Of a DNA stretch of 64,000 bases, positions 28,770 to 37,032 are shown piece by piece; the first letter of the stretch is position 1; each line of letters opens with the position of its first letter. Position numbers and translations under genes: made by a program. A model generated the notes under the pieces. That model ran no database searches, had not been told where the DNA came from, and was given only the letters and a program-made list of their open reading frames with translations. Origin of the DNA: Aliarcobacter cibarius (GTDB taxonomy: Bacteria > Campylobacterota > Campylobacteria > Campylobacterales > Arcobacteraceae); assembly GCF_013372265.1 (NCBI RefSeq), contig NZ_CP054051.1, forward strand, positions 496,001-560,000. Direction: 5' to 3'.

Positions 28770-29283
28770 AAAAAGTACTTTTACTTTTTGGTGTTTCTAG
28801 AAATTCAATTTTTGATACTTTTACATCAATTTTATTCATTTTTTCTTGAACAATTTTTAGAAGCCATTCTGATATATTTTCACTTGTTGGTACAAAATTT
28901 ACAATAATATAGCTTTCATAAAGTTCTAAAAGTTCATTTTGAAAACCTTTTAAATTTACAGTTTTGTAACCTTCTTCAAAATCTATTAAATCTTTTTTAT
29001 CAATCATTGGAAGAAGTGTACTAAAAAGAGGGTCATTTATATCTATTATGAATTTGTGATCTAAAATATCATCTAAAAATTTCTTAAACCAGTTTAGGTG
29101 CTTAAAGTCAGTTACCATTCCATCTTTTACTTTGTCTGATTTAAGATATACAATAACTTTCCCTTGATGACCATGAAGATGTCTGCACATTAAACATCCA
29201 TCTAATGAAAATTCAATATTTAAAGATTGTGACCAAACTCTATGTCCATAGCAAAAATCAAATTCTTTTGATATTTCCCACAT
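28756..29283 (-). CDS. queD: 6-carboxytetrahydropterin synthase
   Basis: Converts dihydroneopterin triphosphate to 6-carboxy-tetrahydropterin in queuosine synthesis. The 175-residue protein is longer than E. coli QueD (about 120). Zinc-binding histidines appear in FCYGHRVW and RHLHGHQGKVIVYL, with the catalytic cysteine in DGCLMCRHL. The TDFKHLNWF and VPTSENISEWL blocks are family typical. The extra length lies mainly in a middle insertion (about residues 95-120). Its ATG overlaps the queC stop by one base. Confidence 0.93.
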   Translation of the reverse strand: MWEISKEFDFCYGHRVWSQSLNIEFSLDGCLMCRHLHGHQGKVIVYLKSDKVKDGMVTDFKHLNWFKKFLDDILDHKFIIDINDPLFSTLLPMIDKKDLIDFEEGYKTVNLKGFQNELLELYESYIIVNFVPTSENISEWLLKIVQEKMNKIDVKVSKIEFLETPKSKSTFYARS

Positions 29284-29972
29284 TAGTTAATTTCCTTATA
29301 TTTTATAGGATCAATTGCATTTGCATTTTTAAATCCATTTAATCTTAATCTACAAGAATCACAAACTCCACATGCTTCAATCTCTTCTTTGTAGCAAGAC
29401 CAAGTTAGATTTAGTGGAACATTTAATTTTATTGATTCTTCAACAATTTGTGTCTTACTTAAGTGAACTAAAGGAGTTATAATTCTTATTTTAGTATCTT
29501 CTTTTGTTCCTTCATTTATTGCTTTATTCATATCTTGTATGAAATTATCAGAACAGTCCGGATAACCTGAGCTATCTTCCTCAACAACTCCAATATATAT
29601 GGCAGACGCTTCCTCTTTTTCAGCTATTGCACTAGCAATACTTAAAAAGATTCCATTTCTAAATGGAACATAAGTGATAGGAACAATACCTTTTTCAATA
29701 CCTGACGTTGGTACATCTATTGTTTTGTCTGTTAGGGCACTAGCTCCAATTTGAGTAAAAAATGGTATATCTATTTCATATTTATTTAAGACATTCAATT
29801 TTTCGCAAATATCTCTAAAAGCTTTTAGCTCTCTTTCTTGAGTTCTTTGGCCATAATTAAAATGTACAGCTATTAATTCATAACCACTATTTTTTGCTAT
29901 GTATGAACTTAGTGTAGAATCCATTCCACCACTTAAAATTACCACAGCTTTTTTATTAAAATTATTTATCAT
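29283..29972 (-). CDS. queC: 7-cyano-7-deazaguanine synthase
   Basis: ATP-dependent conversion of CDG to preQ0. The 229-residue protein has the PP-loop motif VILSGGMDSTLS (residues 11-22) and a C-terminal zinc site CYKEEIEACGVCDSCRLR with four cysteines in the C-x8-CGxCxxC pattern. It opens the queC-queD-queE operon, all three overlapping, and is divergent from the membrane protein at 30080. Confidence 0.96.
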   Translation of the reverse strand: MINNFNKKAVVILSGGMDSTLSSYIAKNSGYELIAVHFNYGQRTQERELKAFRDICEKLNVLNKYEIDIPFFTQIGASALTDKTIDVPTSGIEKGIVPITYVPFRNGIFLSIASAIAEKEEASAIYIGVVEEDSSGYPDCSDNFIQDMNKAINEGTKEDTKIRIITPLVHLSKTQIVEESIKLNVPLNLTWSCYKEEIEACGVCDSCRLRLNGFKNANAIDPIKYKEIN

Positions 29973-30042
29973 ATATTAAAAAATCCTTATAATACTAAAA
30001 AATGTAAAAAGTATTGAAAATATAAACTTATCATAAGTTGGT

Positions 30043-30048
30043 TATAAT
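30043..30048 (+). promoter_or_regulatory. -10 element of the membrane protein-rsmE pair
   Basis: A perfect TATAAT lies 31 bases before the ATG at 30080. Because it falls inside the longer frame that starts with a TTG at 30038, it argues that the true start is 30080. Confidence 0.55.
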
Positions 30049-30079
30049 AGCAAAAATTTTTAAAAGTGAGATAAATTTT

Positions 30080-30484
30080 ATGGAAATCATGCAAGATGCA
30101 ATAACTACACATATTTATACAATATATATTTTTTTAGCAATTATGCTTTTTAATTTATATTCGGTTGTTTCAAGTAAAAACTTTATTAGTTTAGCAAAGA
30201 AATTGAAATTTATGACACCTGTTTATCATTTAAGTAATGCAATAGTGATATATACAGGAACTATTGTTGCTTTTTATGCTCAACATTTTAGTTTAACAAT
30301 TGCATTGATGATACCAGCGTCAATTTTTTTGCTTGTAATTGAGATAAAAAGATATAAAAAACAAAGAGTTATCAAAGTAGGGGATGTAAAGCTACAAGAA
30401 GAATTTTATGTATATGCTAAAAAAATATATATAATTGAAATTGCCGTTTTAGCTATGGTTTATATTATCTCTAAGGTATTTTGA
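30080..30484 (+). CDS. Unrecognised four-helix membrane protein
   Basis: A 134-residue protein that I do not recognise. It has four likely membrane helices: about 12-30, 47-66, 72-90 and 110-130, joined by basic loops (SSKNFISLAKKLKF, EIKRYKKQRVIKVG). A histidine near the first helix (DAITTHIYTIYIF) and another in VYHLSNAI could bind heme or metal, but no motif is decisive. The start at 30080 follows an AAGTGAG and the TATAAT at 30043. It overlaps rsmE by one base and is probably co-expressed with it, although nothing links the two functions. Confidence 0.8.
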   Translation: MEIMQDAITTHIYTIYIFLAIMLFNLYSVVSSKNFISLAKKLKFMTPVYHLSNAIVIYTGTIVAFYAQHFSLTIALMIPASIFLLVIEIKRYKKQRVIKVGDVKLQEEFYVYAKKIYIIEIAVLAMVYIISKVF

Positions 30485-31155
30485 TGCAATACATATATGA
30501 TAAGTTAGCAGGTAGTTTAACATTAGAAATAAAAGATGAAAATTATAATTACATAATAAAAGCTAGAAGACATAAGTTAGATGATTATATATCTTTTAGA
30601 AATCTTCAAGATGATTTTTTATATGTTTATAAAATCATTGAAATAAATAAGAAAAATACTATTTTAGAGCTTTTAAATAAAGAAGAAAAAATTGTTGAGA
30701 ATAGTACTAAGTTACATATTGCTTGGTGTGTTGTTGATCCTAAAACAATATATGAAAATATTTCATCATTAAATGAATTAGGTGTAGATAGAATTAGTTT
30801 TGTTTATAGTGATTTTTCACAAAAGAATTTTAAAATAAATTTCGAAAAACTTGAAAAAATATTAATAAATTCTTCAACACAATGTGGAAGAAGTAGTATT
30901 ATTAAATTTGATATTTTTAAGAATTTAAATACCTTTTTTAAAGAATTTCCAAATAGTTATATTTTAGATTTTTCTAATTCTTTAATTGATGATAAAAAGG
31001 GTGATATTAAAACTTTAGTTATTGGACCTGAAGGTGGTTTTTCTGAAAAAGAAAGAGAAAGTTTTGATAAAAATTTTGTTGTAGGAATAAAGTCTAATAT
31101 AATATTAAGATCTGAAACAGCAATTATAACGGCTAGTTCAAAAATTATTGTATAA
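30484..31155 (+). CDS. rsmE: 16S rRNA (uracil(1498)-N3)-methyltransferase
   Basis: Methylates U1498 of 16S rRNA in the decoding region. The 223-residue SPOUT-family protein has an N-terminal PUA-like part and the knotted SAM-binding C-terminal part, shown by IGPEGGFSEKERESF and LRSETAIITASSKI. The CGRSSIIKFD segment is also typical. I start at the ATG at 30484, which overlaps the preceding TGA; a TTG lies just before it. A clear hairpin ends the transcript. Confidence 0.94.
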   Translation: MQYIYDKLAGSLTLEIKDENYNYIIKARRHKLDDYISFRNLQDDFLYVYKIIEINKKNTILELLNKEEKIVENSTKLHIAWCVVDPKTIYENISSLNELGVDRISFVYSDFSQKNFKINFEKLEKILINSSTQCGRSSIIKFDIFKNLNTFFKEFPNSYILDFSNSLIDDKKGDIKTLVIGPEGGFSEKERESFDKNFVVGIKSNIILRSETAIITASSKIIV

Positions 31156-31179
31156 AAGAGTAGCTTAACTACTCTTTTA
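31153..31179. terminator. Bidirectional terminator after rsmE
   Basis: TAAAAGAGTAG (31153-31163) pairs perfectly with CTACTCTTTTA (31169-31179) around CTTAA. It serves rsmE on the plus strand and the cytochrome c'-like gene on the minus strand. Confidence 0.75.
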
Positions 31180-31184
31180 TAATA

Positions 31185-31580
31185 TTACCAATTTCTAACG
31201 ATTGAATGACAGTTAGAACATGCATTTAACATATCTGAATAAGAGTTTCCAGCGTTAATAAATGCTTTGTTTTTTAAGTTTTCTTCTAATTCAACAACAT
31301 CTAAAGTTATTCTTTTTGAAGCGTTTTCCGCTATATTAGACATATGTTTTTTATTTTCAGGAAGATATTGAACTATAGTACTTTTCTCAGAAAAAAGATT
31401 ATTTCCTTCTTTTACAAGTTTATTTCCCTCTTTAATTAATTCAATATTGTTATTTAAAAAACCTTTTTGAATTAAAGCCATACCTTGTTCCATAGTAGCC
31501 ATAGACTTTTGCATTACATCATTTGCAAAAAGTGAACCAGTTGCTAAAGATGCTATAAGTAATAATTTTGATAATTTCAT
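31185..31580 (-). CDS. Cytochrome c'-like periplasmic monoheme protein
   Basis: A 131-residue secreted protein. Residues 1-19 are a signal peptide ending SLFAN. The rest is almost entirely helical, with four predicted helices, and the single heme motif CSNCH lies at the far C-terminus (about residues 122-126, LNACSNCHSIVRNW). That placement is the hallmark of cytochrome c'/c556-type four-helix cytochromes rather than class I. It is 31 bases downstream of petC on the same strand and could be co-transcribed with the bc1 genes. Candidate roles are electron carrier or nitric oxide binding; the sequence does not decide. Confidence 0.8.
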   Translation of the reverse strand: MKLSKLLLIASLATGSLFANDVMQKSMATMEQGMALIQKGFLNNNIELIKEGNKLVKEGNNLFSEKSTIVQYLPENKKHMSNIAENASKRITLDVVELEENLKNKAFINAGNSYSDMLNACSNCHSIVRNW

Positions 31581-31611
31581 TTTTCTCTCCTATATTTTGG
31601 AAAAGATGTTC

Positions 31612-32640
31612 TTAATGAACATCTCTCCATCTACTTGCTTTCCATAAGAATGCAAAGATTGCAAAAATCGCTAAATAGATTAGGAATTTAGGTCCTAACT
31701 CTTCTCTTTGAGCTTTTTTAGAATCTCCTACTTCTTCAAGATATTTAATAACTTGTGCTTGAGACTCTTGAGTTAACCCAACTCTTGGCATTGCTGTACC
31801 TTCAAGTTGTTTTTGAGGATCATTAATAAATGTTTCTAAATAATTTGCTCCTCTACTTCTGATGTATTGAGATAAATCAGGAGGTAGTTTACCCATATAA
31901 GCTTTTATATCCCCATTAGATGTAAATGCAGCCATAGAACCTTTTTTCATATCAGCATATTTTATTCCGTGACATCTTTGACAAGCATCATTGAATACTT
32001 GTTTATTTGTCATTTCTTTTGGAGCAATTGATTCTAAATAAGCAACCATATCAGCAATTTCTTGCGGTTGCATCCAGTCATAACTAGGCATTGGATGAGC
32101 TCTACCATCAACAAATTTATGAGAAACTTTAGATGCTAAAGCAGGATTTTTAATAAATGCAATTAAATACTCTTTTGAGTATAGTTTACCAGCACTTCCT
32201 AAATCAGGAGGAGTAACACCATAAGCAGCTCCTGCACTTGCATTATCCATAAGTTGTGGGAAACCTTTTGATTCAATACTGTGACATGCTGTACAGTTTG
32301 ATGTAACTAGAGTTTCTCCATTTGCTACATTTCCAGTTGCTTTTAGAGCATCTTGATTACTAGCCCAAAACTCATTTACTGTTGTATCGTATTTAGCAGC
32401 TTCATCTAATGTTAATGTTGCACCTTTTATAGTTTTTTCATTATTTAATTTTTTAGCTTCTTCTAAAGCTTTTTGAGCTTTTTCTACTTTTTCTTTTGCA
32501 CTAACTTTATCTGCTTCTTCAAATTTGAAATTTGCAGGGCTTACATGTGGATGCATTTGTGAGTGAGCAAAAGGCTCAACTCCCCAGTATGTAATAAGTG
32601 TAAGGATTACTACTACTGCTAATATTTTTAATTCTCTCAT
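31612..32640 (-). CDS. petC: bc1 complex diheme cytochrome c1 subunit (PetC)
   Basis: Accepts electrons from the Rieske centre in the ubiquinol-cytochrome c reductase. The 342-residue protein has an N-terminal membrane helix (about 6-22), a lysine- and glutamate-rich helical spacer (residues about 45-85), and two heme motifs, CTACH near 116 and CQRCH near 220, so it is the diheme c-type form found in Campylobacterota rather than a classical monoheme c1. Methionine ligands are likely in HPMPSYDWM and TAMPRVGL. A C-terminal helix (about 318-334) anchors it again. petB ends 3 bases upstream. Confidence 0.93.
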   Translation of the reverse strand: MRELKILAVVVILTLITYWGVEPFAHSQMHPHVSPANFKFEEADKVSAKEKVEKAQKALEEAKKLNNEKTIKGATLTLDEAAKYDTTVNEFWASNQDALKATGNVANGETLVTSNCTACHSIESKGFPQLMDNASAGAAYGVTPPDLGSAGKLYSKEYLIAFIKNPALASKVSHKFVDGRAHPMPSYDWMQPQEIADMVAYLESIAPKEMTNKQVFNDACQRCHGIKYADMKKGSMAAFTSNGDIKAYMGKLPPDLSQYIRSRGANYLETFINDPQKQLEGTAMPRVGLTQESQAQVIKYLEEVGDSKKAQREELGPKFLIYLAIFAIFAFLWKASRWRDVH

Positions 32641-32643
32641 ATT

Positions 32644-33888
32644 TTATCCTCTTCTTTTTTGATCAAGTTTAGAAATAACTGGAAGTAGAACAAATAGTAA
32701 AATAAATACAACTGCTGCATAGAATCCTACCCATGCGTTTGTACCTGTTGGAGGAAGTTTTCCATAAACAGTTAATACAATTAAGTCTACCATTAAAATC
32801 CAGAACCAAATAAAGAATAGAGGTCTTTTGTGTGCAGGTAAAATTTTTGTATCTCTATCTAACCAAGGTAAAACAAAGAAAATACCATTTGCAAATGCAA
32901 ACGCAATTAGACCTATATCAAATGCTTTAATACCAGCAATATCAAAGAAGAATCCTCTTAAAACTTCATACGACCATAAGAAATACCACTCTGGATAAAT
33001 GTGAGCTGGAGTTACCATTGAGTCAGCCGGATCAAAGTTAACTGGATCCATTGCAAAGTTATAGTGGAAGAACACTAAATAGAAATAGAATATTAAGAAT
33101 ACTCCAAGAACAGCTAAATCTTTAGAGATAAATACTGGCCAAAAAGGAATAACTTTTGACTCTTTTTTCTTACCACTTAAATATTTTTCAGCTTCTGCAT
33201 CAAAATCAAGCTCTTCAGCATTTTGATTATTTACGTGAGGAATTCTTAATGTGTAGAAGTGTAAACCAATTAATCCCATAATAGCTATTGGTAATAAGAA
33301 TACGTGTAACATAAAGAATCTTGTTAATGTTGCATCAGCAACGTTGAAATCTCCTCTAATCCAAACAACTAGAGCATCACCAATAACAGGAACTCCACCA
33401 AATAAGTTTGTAATAACCATTGCAGCCCAGTAAGACATTTGTCCCCATGGTAACATATAACCAGAGAACCCAGCAGCACTAAATGTAACAAATAGTAGCA
33501 TACCTGAAATCCAAATCATTTCTCTACCTTGTTTATAAGAACCATAATAGATTCCAGTTAACATGTGAATATAAATGATTAAGAATACAACAGAAGCAGC
33601 AACACCATGCATATGTCTAAATAGCCAACCAAATGCAACTTCTTGCATAATTGTATAGTTTACTGAATCAAATGCTAATGCAACATCTGGTTTGTAGTAC
33701 ATCATTAGAAATAATCCAGAAATTATTAAAATACCAAATGTAGTAGCTAGTAAAACTCCCATTGCCCATAGGAAGTTAATATCTTTTGGAATCCAATACT
33801 CAGTCATCATAACTTTATTGAAAGTTGTTAGATTTAATCTTTGGTCTAACCACTCTCCAACAGAGTTAGCTTTTTCGAATTTTGCCAT
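32644..33888 (-). CDS. petB: bc1 complex cytochrome b (PetB)
   Basis: Membrane diheme b subunit with the quinol oxidation and quinone reduction sites. The 414-residue protein has eight or more membrane helices. Paired heme histidines appear in FRHMHGVAAS and FFMLHVFLLP; the quinol-site PEWY motif is in YPEWYFLWSYE. An unusual charged insertion of about 30 residues (NQNAEELDFDAEAEKYLSG, then KKKES) lies between the N- and C-terminal halves. It is a full-length b, not split into b6 and subunit IV. Confidence 0.96.
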   Translation of the reverse strand: MAKFEKANSVGEWLDQRLNLTTFNKVMMTEYWIPKDINFLWAMGVLLATTFGILIISGLFLMMYYKPDVALAFDSVNYTIMQEVAFGWLFRHMHGVAASVVFLIIYIHMLTGIYYGSYKQGREMIWISGMLLFVTFSAAGFSGYMLPWGQMSYWAAMVITNLFGGVPVIGDALVVWIRGDFNVADATLTRFFMLHVFLLPIAIMGLIGLHFYTLRIPHVNNQNAEELDFDAEAEKYLSGKKKESKVIPFWPVFISKDLAVLGVFLIFYFYLVFFHYNFAMDPVNFDPADSMVTPAHIYPEWYFLWSYEVLRGFFFDIAGIKAFDIGLIAFAFANGIFFVLPWLDRDTKILPAHKRPLFFIWFWILMVDLIVLTVYGKLPPTGTNAWVGFYAAVVFILLFVLLPVISKLDQKRRG

Positions 33889-33899
33889 CTCTTATCTCC

Positions 33900-34400
33900 T
33901 TATGCTTTCATTGCTTCAGCAATTTGTTTACACTCTGGTCCTTCGTTTCCAAGAACAATAGTGTTTCCTTTTACTTCAAATGGAGGTAAATCTAAAGGTC
34001 TTGGTGGTGGTCCGAAAACTTGTTCACCACTAGCATTAAATTCTCCACCGTGACAGGCACATTTCCATTGATCTTTCTTCCATGCAGGAATACAACCAAG
34101 GTGAGTACAAAGACCAATAGCAACAGTATATCTATCACTTCCTATTACTAAATCTCTTTTAGAGTTTTCCATATCGGCAGTTTTCTTTAAAACAAAAATA
34201 GGTTTACCTCTCCATGTGAATGTAGATGGTTCACCTGCTTTTAAGCTGTTTAAATCAATTTCCGTAAATCCACCAGCTAATACGCTAGGAAGTGGATCCC
34301 ATACTTGCTTCATACCATACAAAGATGCGGCTCCTCCAACTGCAGCAACTGCAGCAAATGAGTAGCCAATAAAATCTCGTCTATTTGTATTGTTAGACAT
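33900..34400 (-). CDS. petA: bc1 complex Rieske iron-sulfur subunit (PetA)
   Basis: Carries the 2Fe-2S cluster that takes the first electron from ubiquinol. The 166-residue protein starts with a twin-arginine-like signal and anchor (NRRDFIGYSFAAVAAVGG). Cluster ligands are in CTHLGCIP and CACHGGEF, Cys-His pairs with the two disulfide cysteines. A GPPPRPLDLPPFEV segment follows. It opens petABC; an FNR-type palindrome lies 66 bases upstream of the ATG. Confidence 0.96.
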   Translation of the reverse strand: MSNNTNRRDFIGYSFAAVAAVGGAASLYGMKQVWDPLPSVLAGGFTEIDLNSLKAGEPSTFTWRGKPIFVLKKTADMENSKRDLVIGSDRYTVAIGLCTHLGCIPAWKKDQWKCACHGGEFNASGEQVFGPPPRPLDLPPFEVKGNTIVLGNEGPECKQIAEAMKA

Positions 34401-34442
34401 ATTTGGCTTCCTTTTTTTAAAATTAGAATCAGGCTCGATTTT

Positions 34443-34448
34443 AATATA
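34443..34448 (-). promoter_or_regulatory. Probable -10 element of petABC
   Basis: Minus-strand TATATT, 42 bases upstream of the petA ATG and 17 bases downstream of the FNR-type site. It is not perfect, so the true start of transcription is uncertain. Confidence 0.4.
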
Positions 34449-34465
34449 AAGATACTTAAGAATTA

Positions 34466-34479
34466 TTGATTCATATCAA
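34466..34479 (-). promoter_or_regulatory. FNR/CRP-family binding site upstream of petABC
   Basis: TTGAT-TCAT-ATCAA, a perfect match to the TTGATNNNNATCAA consensus of FNR. Relative to the likely -10 at 34443-34448 the site would centre near -36, overlapping the -35 region, so either repression or non-canonical activation is possible. It lies in the petA-thrC gap, where only petA points away from it. Confidence 0.65.
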
Positions 34480-34549
34480 ATTTTAAATGAAAGATTAACA
34501 GAATGTGTAAAAAAAGTTTATTTTATGGGGAAGTAAATAATAATTATTA

Positions 34550-34573
34550 TTAGAAAATCTTATGATTTTCTAA
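34550..34573 (-). terminator. Terminator hairpin of thrC
   Basis: TTAGAAAATC (34550-34559) pairs with GATTTTCTAA (34564-34573) around TTAT. It includes the thrC stop codon and last codons. An adjacent AT-only palindrome (AATAATTATT type) lies at about 34538-34550. Confidence 0.6.
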
Positions 34574-36041
34574 TAAATTTGATAATTTCAGATTCAATAT
34601 TTTCTTTATCTATAACAGAATCATGATTTATTTTTGCATTAAATAAATCTTTAATTGATTGAGGTAAAGTAGCATTGAATTTTGAGCTAATTTCATCTAA
34701 AGCTTCTTTATCACTATATTTGATAGTATCTTGTTTTAAAGCATTTAGAACTGTAGGTGAGAATTTTGTCCATTCAGCTGTAGAATAAATTACAGTTTTT
34801 AGAGGTTTTTCTTTTAATTCATTATATGCTTTAATACAAGTTGCTGTATGTGGATCCATTAGGTAACCATTATCTAAGAACTCTTTAATTGTACTGTTAC
34901 CAAAAGAGTCATTACTAAATGTAGCACTAAAATATTTTTGTAACTCTTTTGTTTCTTCTGAAGACATTTTAAATATATTATTTTTATTTAAATCTTCCAT
35001 TAGTTCTTTTGTTCTCTCAGCTCCAAATAAATCATAAATAACTCTTTCGATGTTTGATGATTTTAAAATATCCATAGCAGGTGATTTTGTAAGTTTAAGA
35101 CTTTTTTCTCTAATATCATAAACCCCAGTGTTTATCCATTCTGTTAAAATATTATTTTCATTTGAAGCAACTAAAAGTTTTTCAATATTTAGACCCATTT
35201 TTTGAGCATAATAAGCACCAAGAACATTTCCGAAATTTCCACTTGGAACAACCAAATAAATTTTTTCTCCATTTTTGATAGCATTTTGTCTAATTAATTC
35301 TAAATACGACCAGAAGTGATAAATTATTTGGAAAATAATTCTTCCAAAATTTACAGAGTTTGCAGCACTTAATTTGATGTTATCTTTATTTAATTCATTT
35401 TTAAAATTATTTGAAGCTAAAAGAGTTTTTAAAGCATTTTGTGCATCATCAAAATTTCCTTTAATTCCTAAAACTTTAAGATTTTCACCATTTTCACAAA
35501 CCATTTGTAGTCTTTGAACGTCAGAAGTTCCACCATCTGGATACATACAAACAACTTGAATATTTTTTTTATTTCTAAAGGTATTTAAAGCAGCAGGTCC
35601 TGTATCTCCACTAGTTGCAGCTAATATAAGGTAGTTTTCTCTTCTTTTTTGAGCAATTGAGCTAAAAATTGAACCAAATGGTTGAAGAGCCATATCTTTA
35701 AAAGCTCTTGTTGGACCATGGTACTGTTCATTTACATATAAATCATCTTTAACTTTTACAACTGGACTTGGATTTGATGGATTATCAAAATTGTCATATA
35801 AATCTAATGCTTTTTTAATTTCATTATCTTCAATATCTATTTCAAAAGCTTTTAAAATGTCAAAAGCAAGTTCTTTATAACTTTTGTTAATATGGTTTTC
35901 AATAAAGTTATCTCCTAAATTTGGAAGATTTTTTGGCACATATAATCCTCCAAATGAGCTACTTGGATTTAAAATAGCTTCACTAAAGCTAACTTCTAAT
36001 GGTTTTATTCCATCATTTCCTCTAGTTTCTATAAAATTCAT
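34560..36041 (-). CDS. thrC: Threonine synthase
   Basis: PLP enzyme making threonine from O-phosphohomoserine. The 493-residue protein is the long bacterial/yeast type. It has the N-terminal FIETRGNDGIKPLEVSFSEA, the PLP lysine in HGPTRAFKDMALQPFG, and VPSGNFGNVLGAYYA plus ATSGDTGPAALNTF, which binds the cofactor phosphate. AAAGGA precedes the ATG. argB starts 12 bases upstream on the same strand, so the pair is probably an operon. Confidence 0.96.
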   Translation of the reverse strand: MNFIETRGNDGIKPLEVSFSEAILNPSSSFGGLYVPKNLPNLGDNFIENHINKSYKELAFDILKAFEIDIEDNEIKKALDLYDNFDNPSNPSPVVKVKDDLYVNEQYHGPTRAFKDMALQPFGSIFSSIAQKRRENYLILAATSGDTGPAALNTFRNKKNIQVVCMYPDGGTSDVQRLQMVCENGENLKVLGIKGNFDDAQNALKTLLASNNFKNELNKDNIKLSAANSVNFGRIIFQIIYHFWSYLELIRQNAIKNGEKIYLVVPSGNFGNVLGAYYAQKMGLNIEKLLVASNENNILTEWINTGVYDIREKSLKLTKSPAMDILKSSNIERVIYDLFGAERTKELMEDLNKNNIFKMSSEETKELQKYFSATFSNDSFGNSTIKEFLDNGYLMDPHTATCIKAYNELKEKPLKTVIYSTAEWTKFSPTVLNALKQDTIKYSDKEALDEISSKFNATLPQSIKDLFNAKINHDSVIDKENIESEIIKFIRKS

Positions 36042-36053
36042 TACATAATTCCT

Positions 36054-36953
36054 TTAGTTGTTTAATAATTTTTGAATATCAATACCATTGTTTGGATTAT
36101 CAGCTCTTATAAACTGAGTACCAATACCATCACTTGTGAATAATTCTAATAAAATAGAATGTTCAACTCTTCCATCTATAATATGAGCTTTATTTACGCC
36201 ATTATGAATAGCTTCGATACATGAATCAACTTTTGGAATCATTCCTCCAGCAATTGTTCCATCTTTTTTGAACATCTCAACATTTGATTTATCTAAAGTT
36301 TGAATTAATTCTCCATTTTTGTTTAGTACACCAATTGTGTCAGTTAGGAATATAACTTTTTGTGCTTTTAACGCCATTGCAATTTCACAAGCTGCAACAT
36401 CAGCGTTTATATTATACCCAGGGTGGTTAGGCTCATCTCCGTTTGCTATAGGTGCAATTACAGGAATAAAACCTTCTTTAATTAGATTATTTATTAGTTC
36501 ACCATTTACTTCTGTAATATCTCCAGTGTATCCAAACTTTCCACCATCTTTTGGAACAGCTTTTATGATACTACTATCTTTACCAGATATTCCTATTGCC
36601 TTTGCTCCATGAAAGTTTAGTAATGAAGCTATATTTTTATTTATTTCTCCACTTAAAACCATTTCAACAACTCTCATACTCTCTTTACAAGTAACTCTAT
36701 ATCCATCAACAAAAGATGATGGGATTTCAAGTTTGTTTAAAAGTTCTGTAATTCTAGCTCCACCGCCGTGAACAACCACTGGTTTTATTCCAAGAAGAGT
36801 TAGTAAAACTATATCTTGAGCAAATTTTTCTTTTAAATCATCACTTGTTTGAGCTGAACCACCATATTTAATAACGATAATCTTTCCATAAAATTTTTTG
36901 AAATATGGAATAGCATCAATTAGAGTTTGAACTTTTGGGTTTATTTGTGCCAT
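36054..36953 (-). CDS. argB: Acetylglutamate kinase
   Basis: Second step of arginine synthesis, phosphorylating N-acetylglutamate. The 299-residue amino-acid kinase has IIVIKYGGSAQT (about residues 25-36), VVHGGGARITELL, YNINADVAACEIAMAL and GTIAGGMIPKVDSC in order. The N-terminal helix (KVQTLIDAIPYFKKFYGK) matches the arginine-sensitive hexameric form, so feedback inhibition by arginine is likely (family inference). Divergent from addA, 79 bases away. Confidence 0.95.
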   Translation of the reverse strand: MAQINPKVQTLIDAIPYFKKFYGKIIVIKYGGSAQTSDDLKEKFAQDIVLLTLLGIKPVVVHGGGARITELLNKLEIPSSFVDGYRVTCKESMRVVEMVLSGEINKNIASLLNFHGAKAIGISGKDSSIIKAVPKDGGKFGYTGDITEVNGELINNLIKEGFIPVIAPIANGDEPNHPGYNINADVAACEIAMALKAQKVIFLTDTIGVLNKNGELIQTLDKSNVEMFKKDGTIAGGMIPKVDSCIEAIHNGVNKAHIIDGRVEHSILLELFTSDGIGTQFIRADNPNNGIDIQKLLNN

Positions 36954-37032
36954 AAAAAATATCCTTGTAAATTTTAAAGTTTCGATTATAGCTAAAAATC
37001 TCTTTTAAAATGAAATATAGTAAAATGAAGGT

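Noticed and set aside
36319-36612. 97-codon plus-strand frame inside argB
   Set aside because: Antisense shadow of the conserved argB core, no ribosome binding site.
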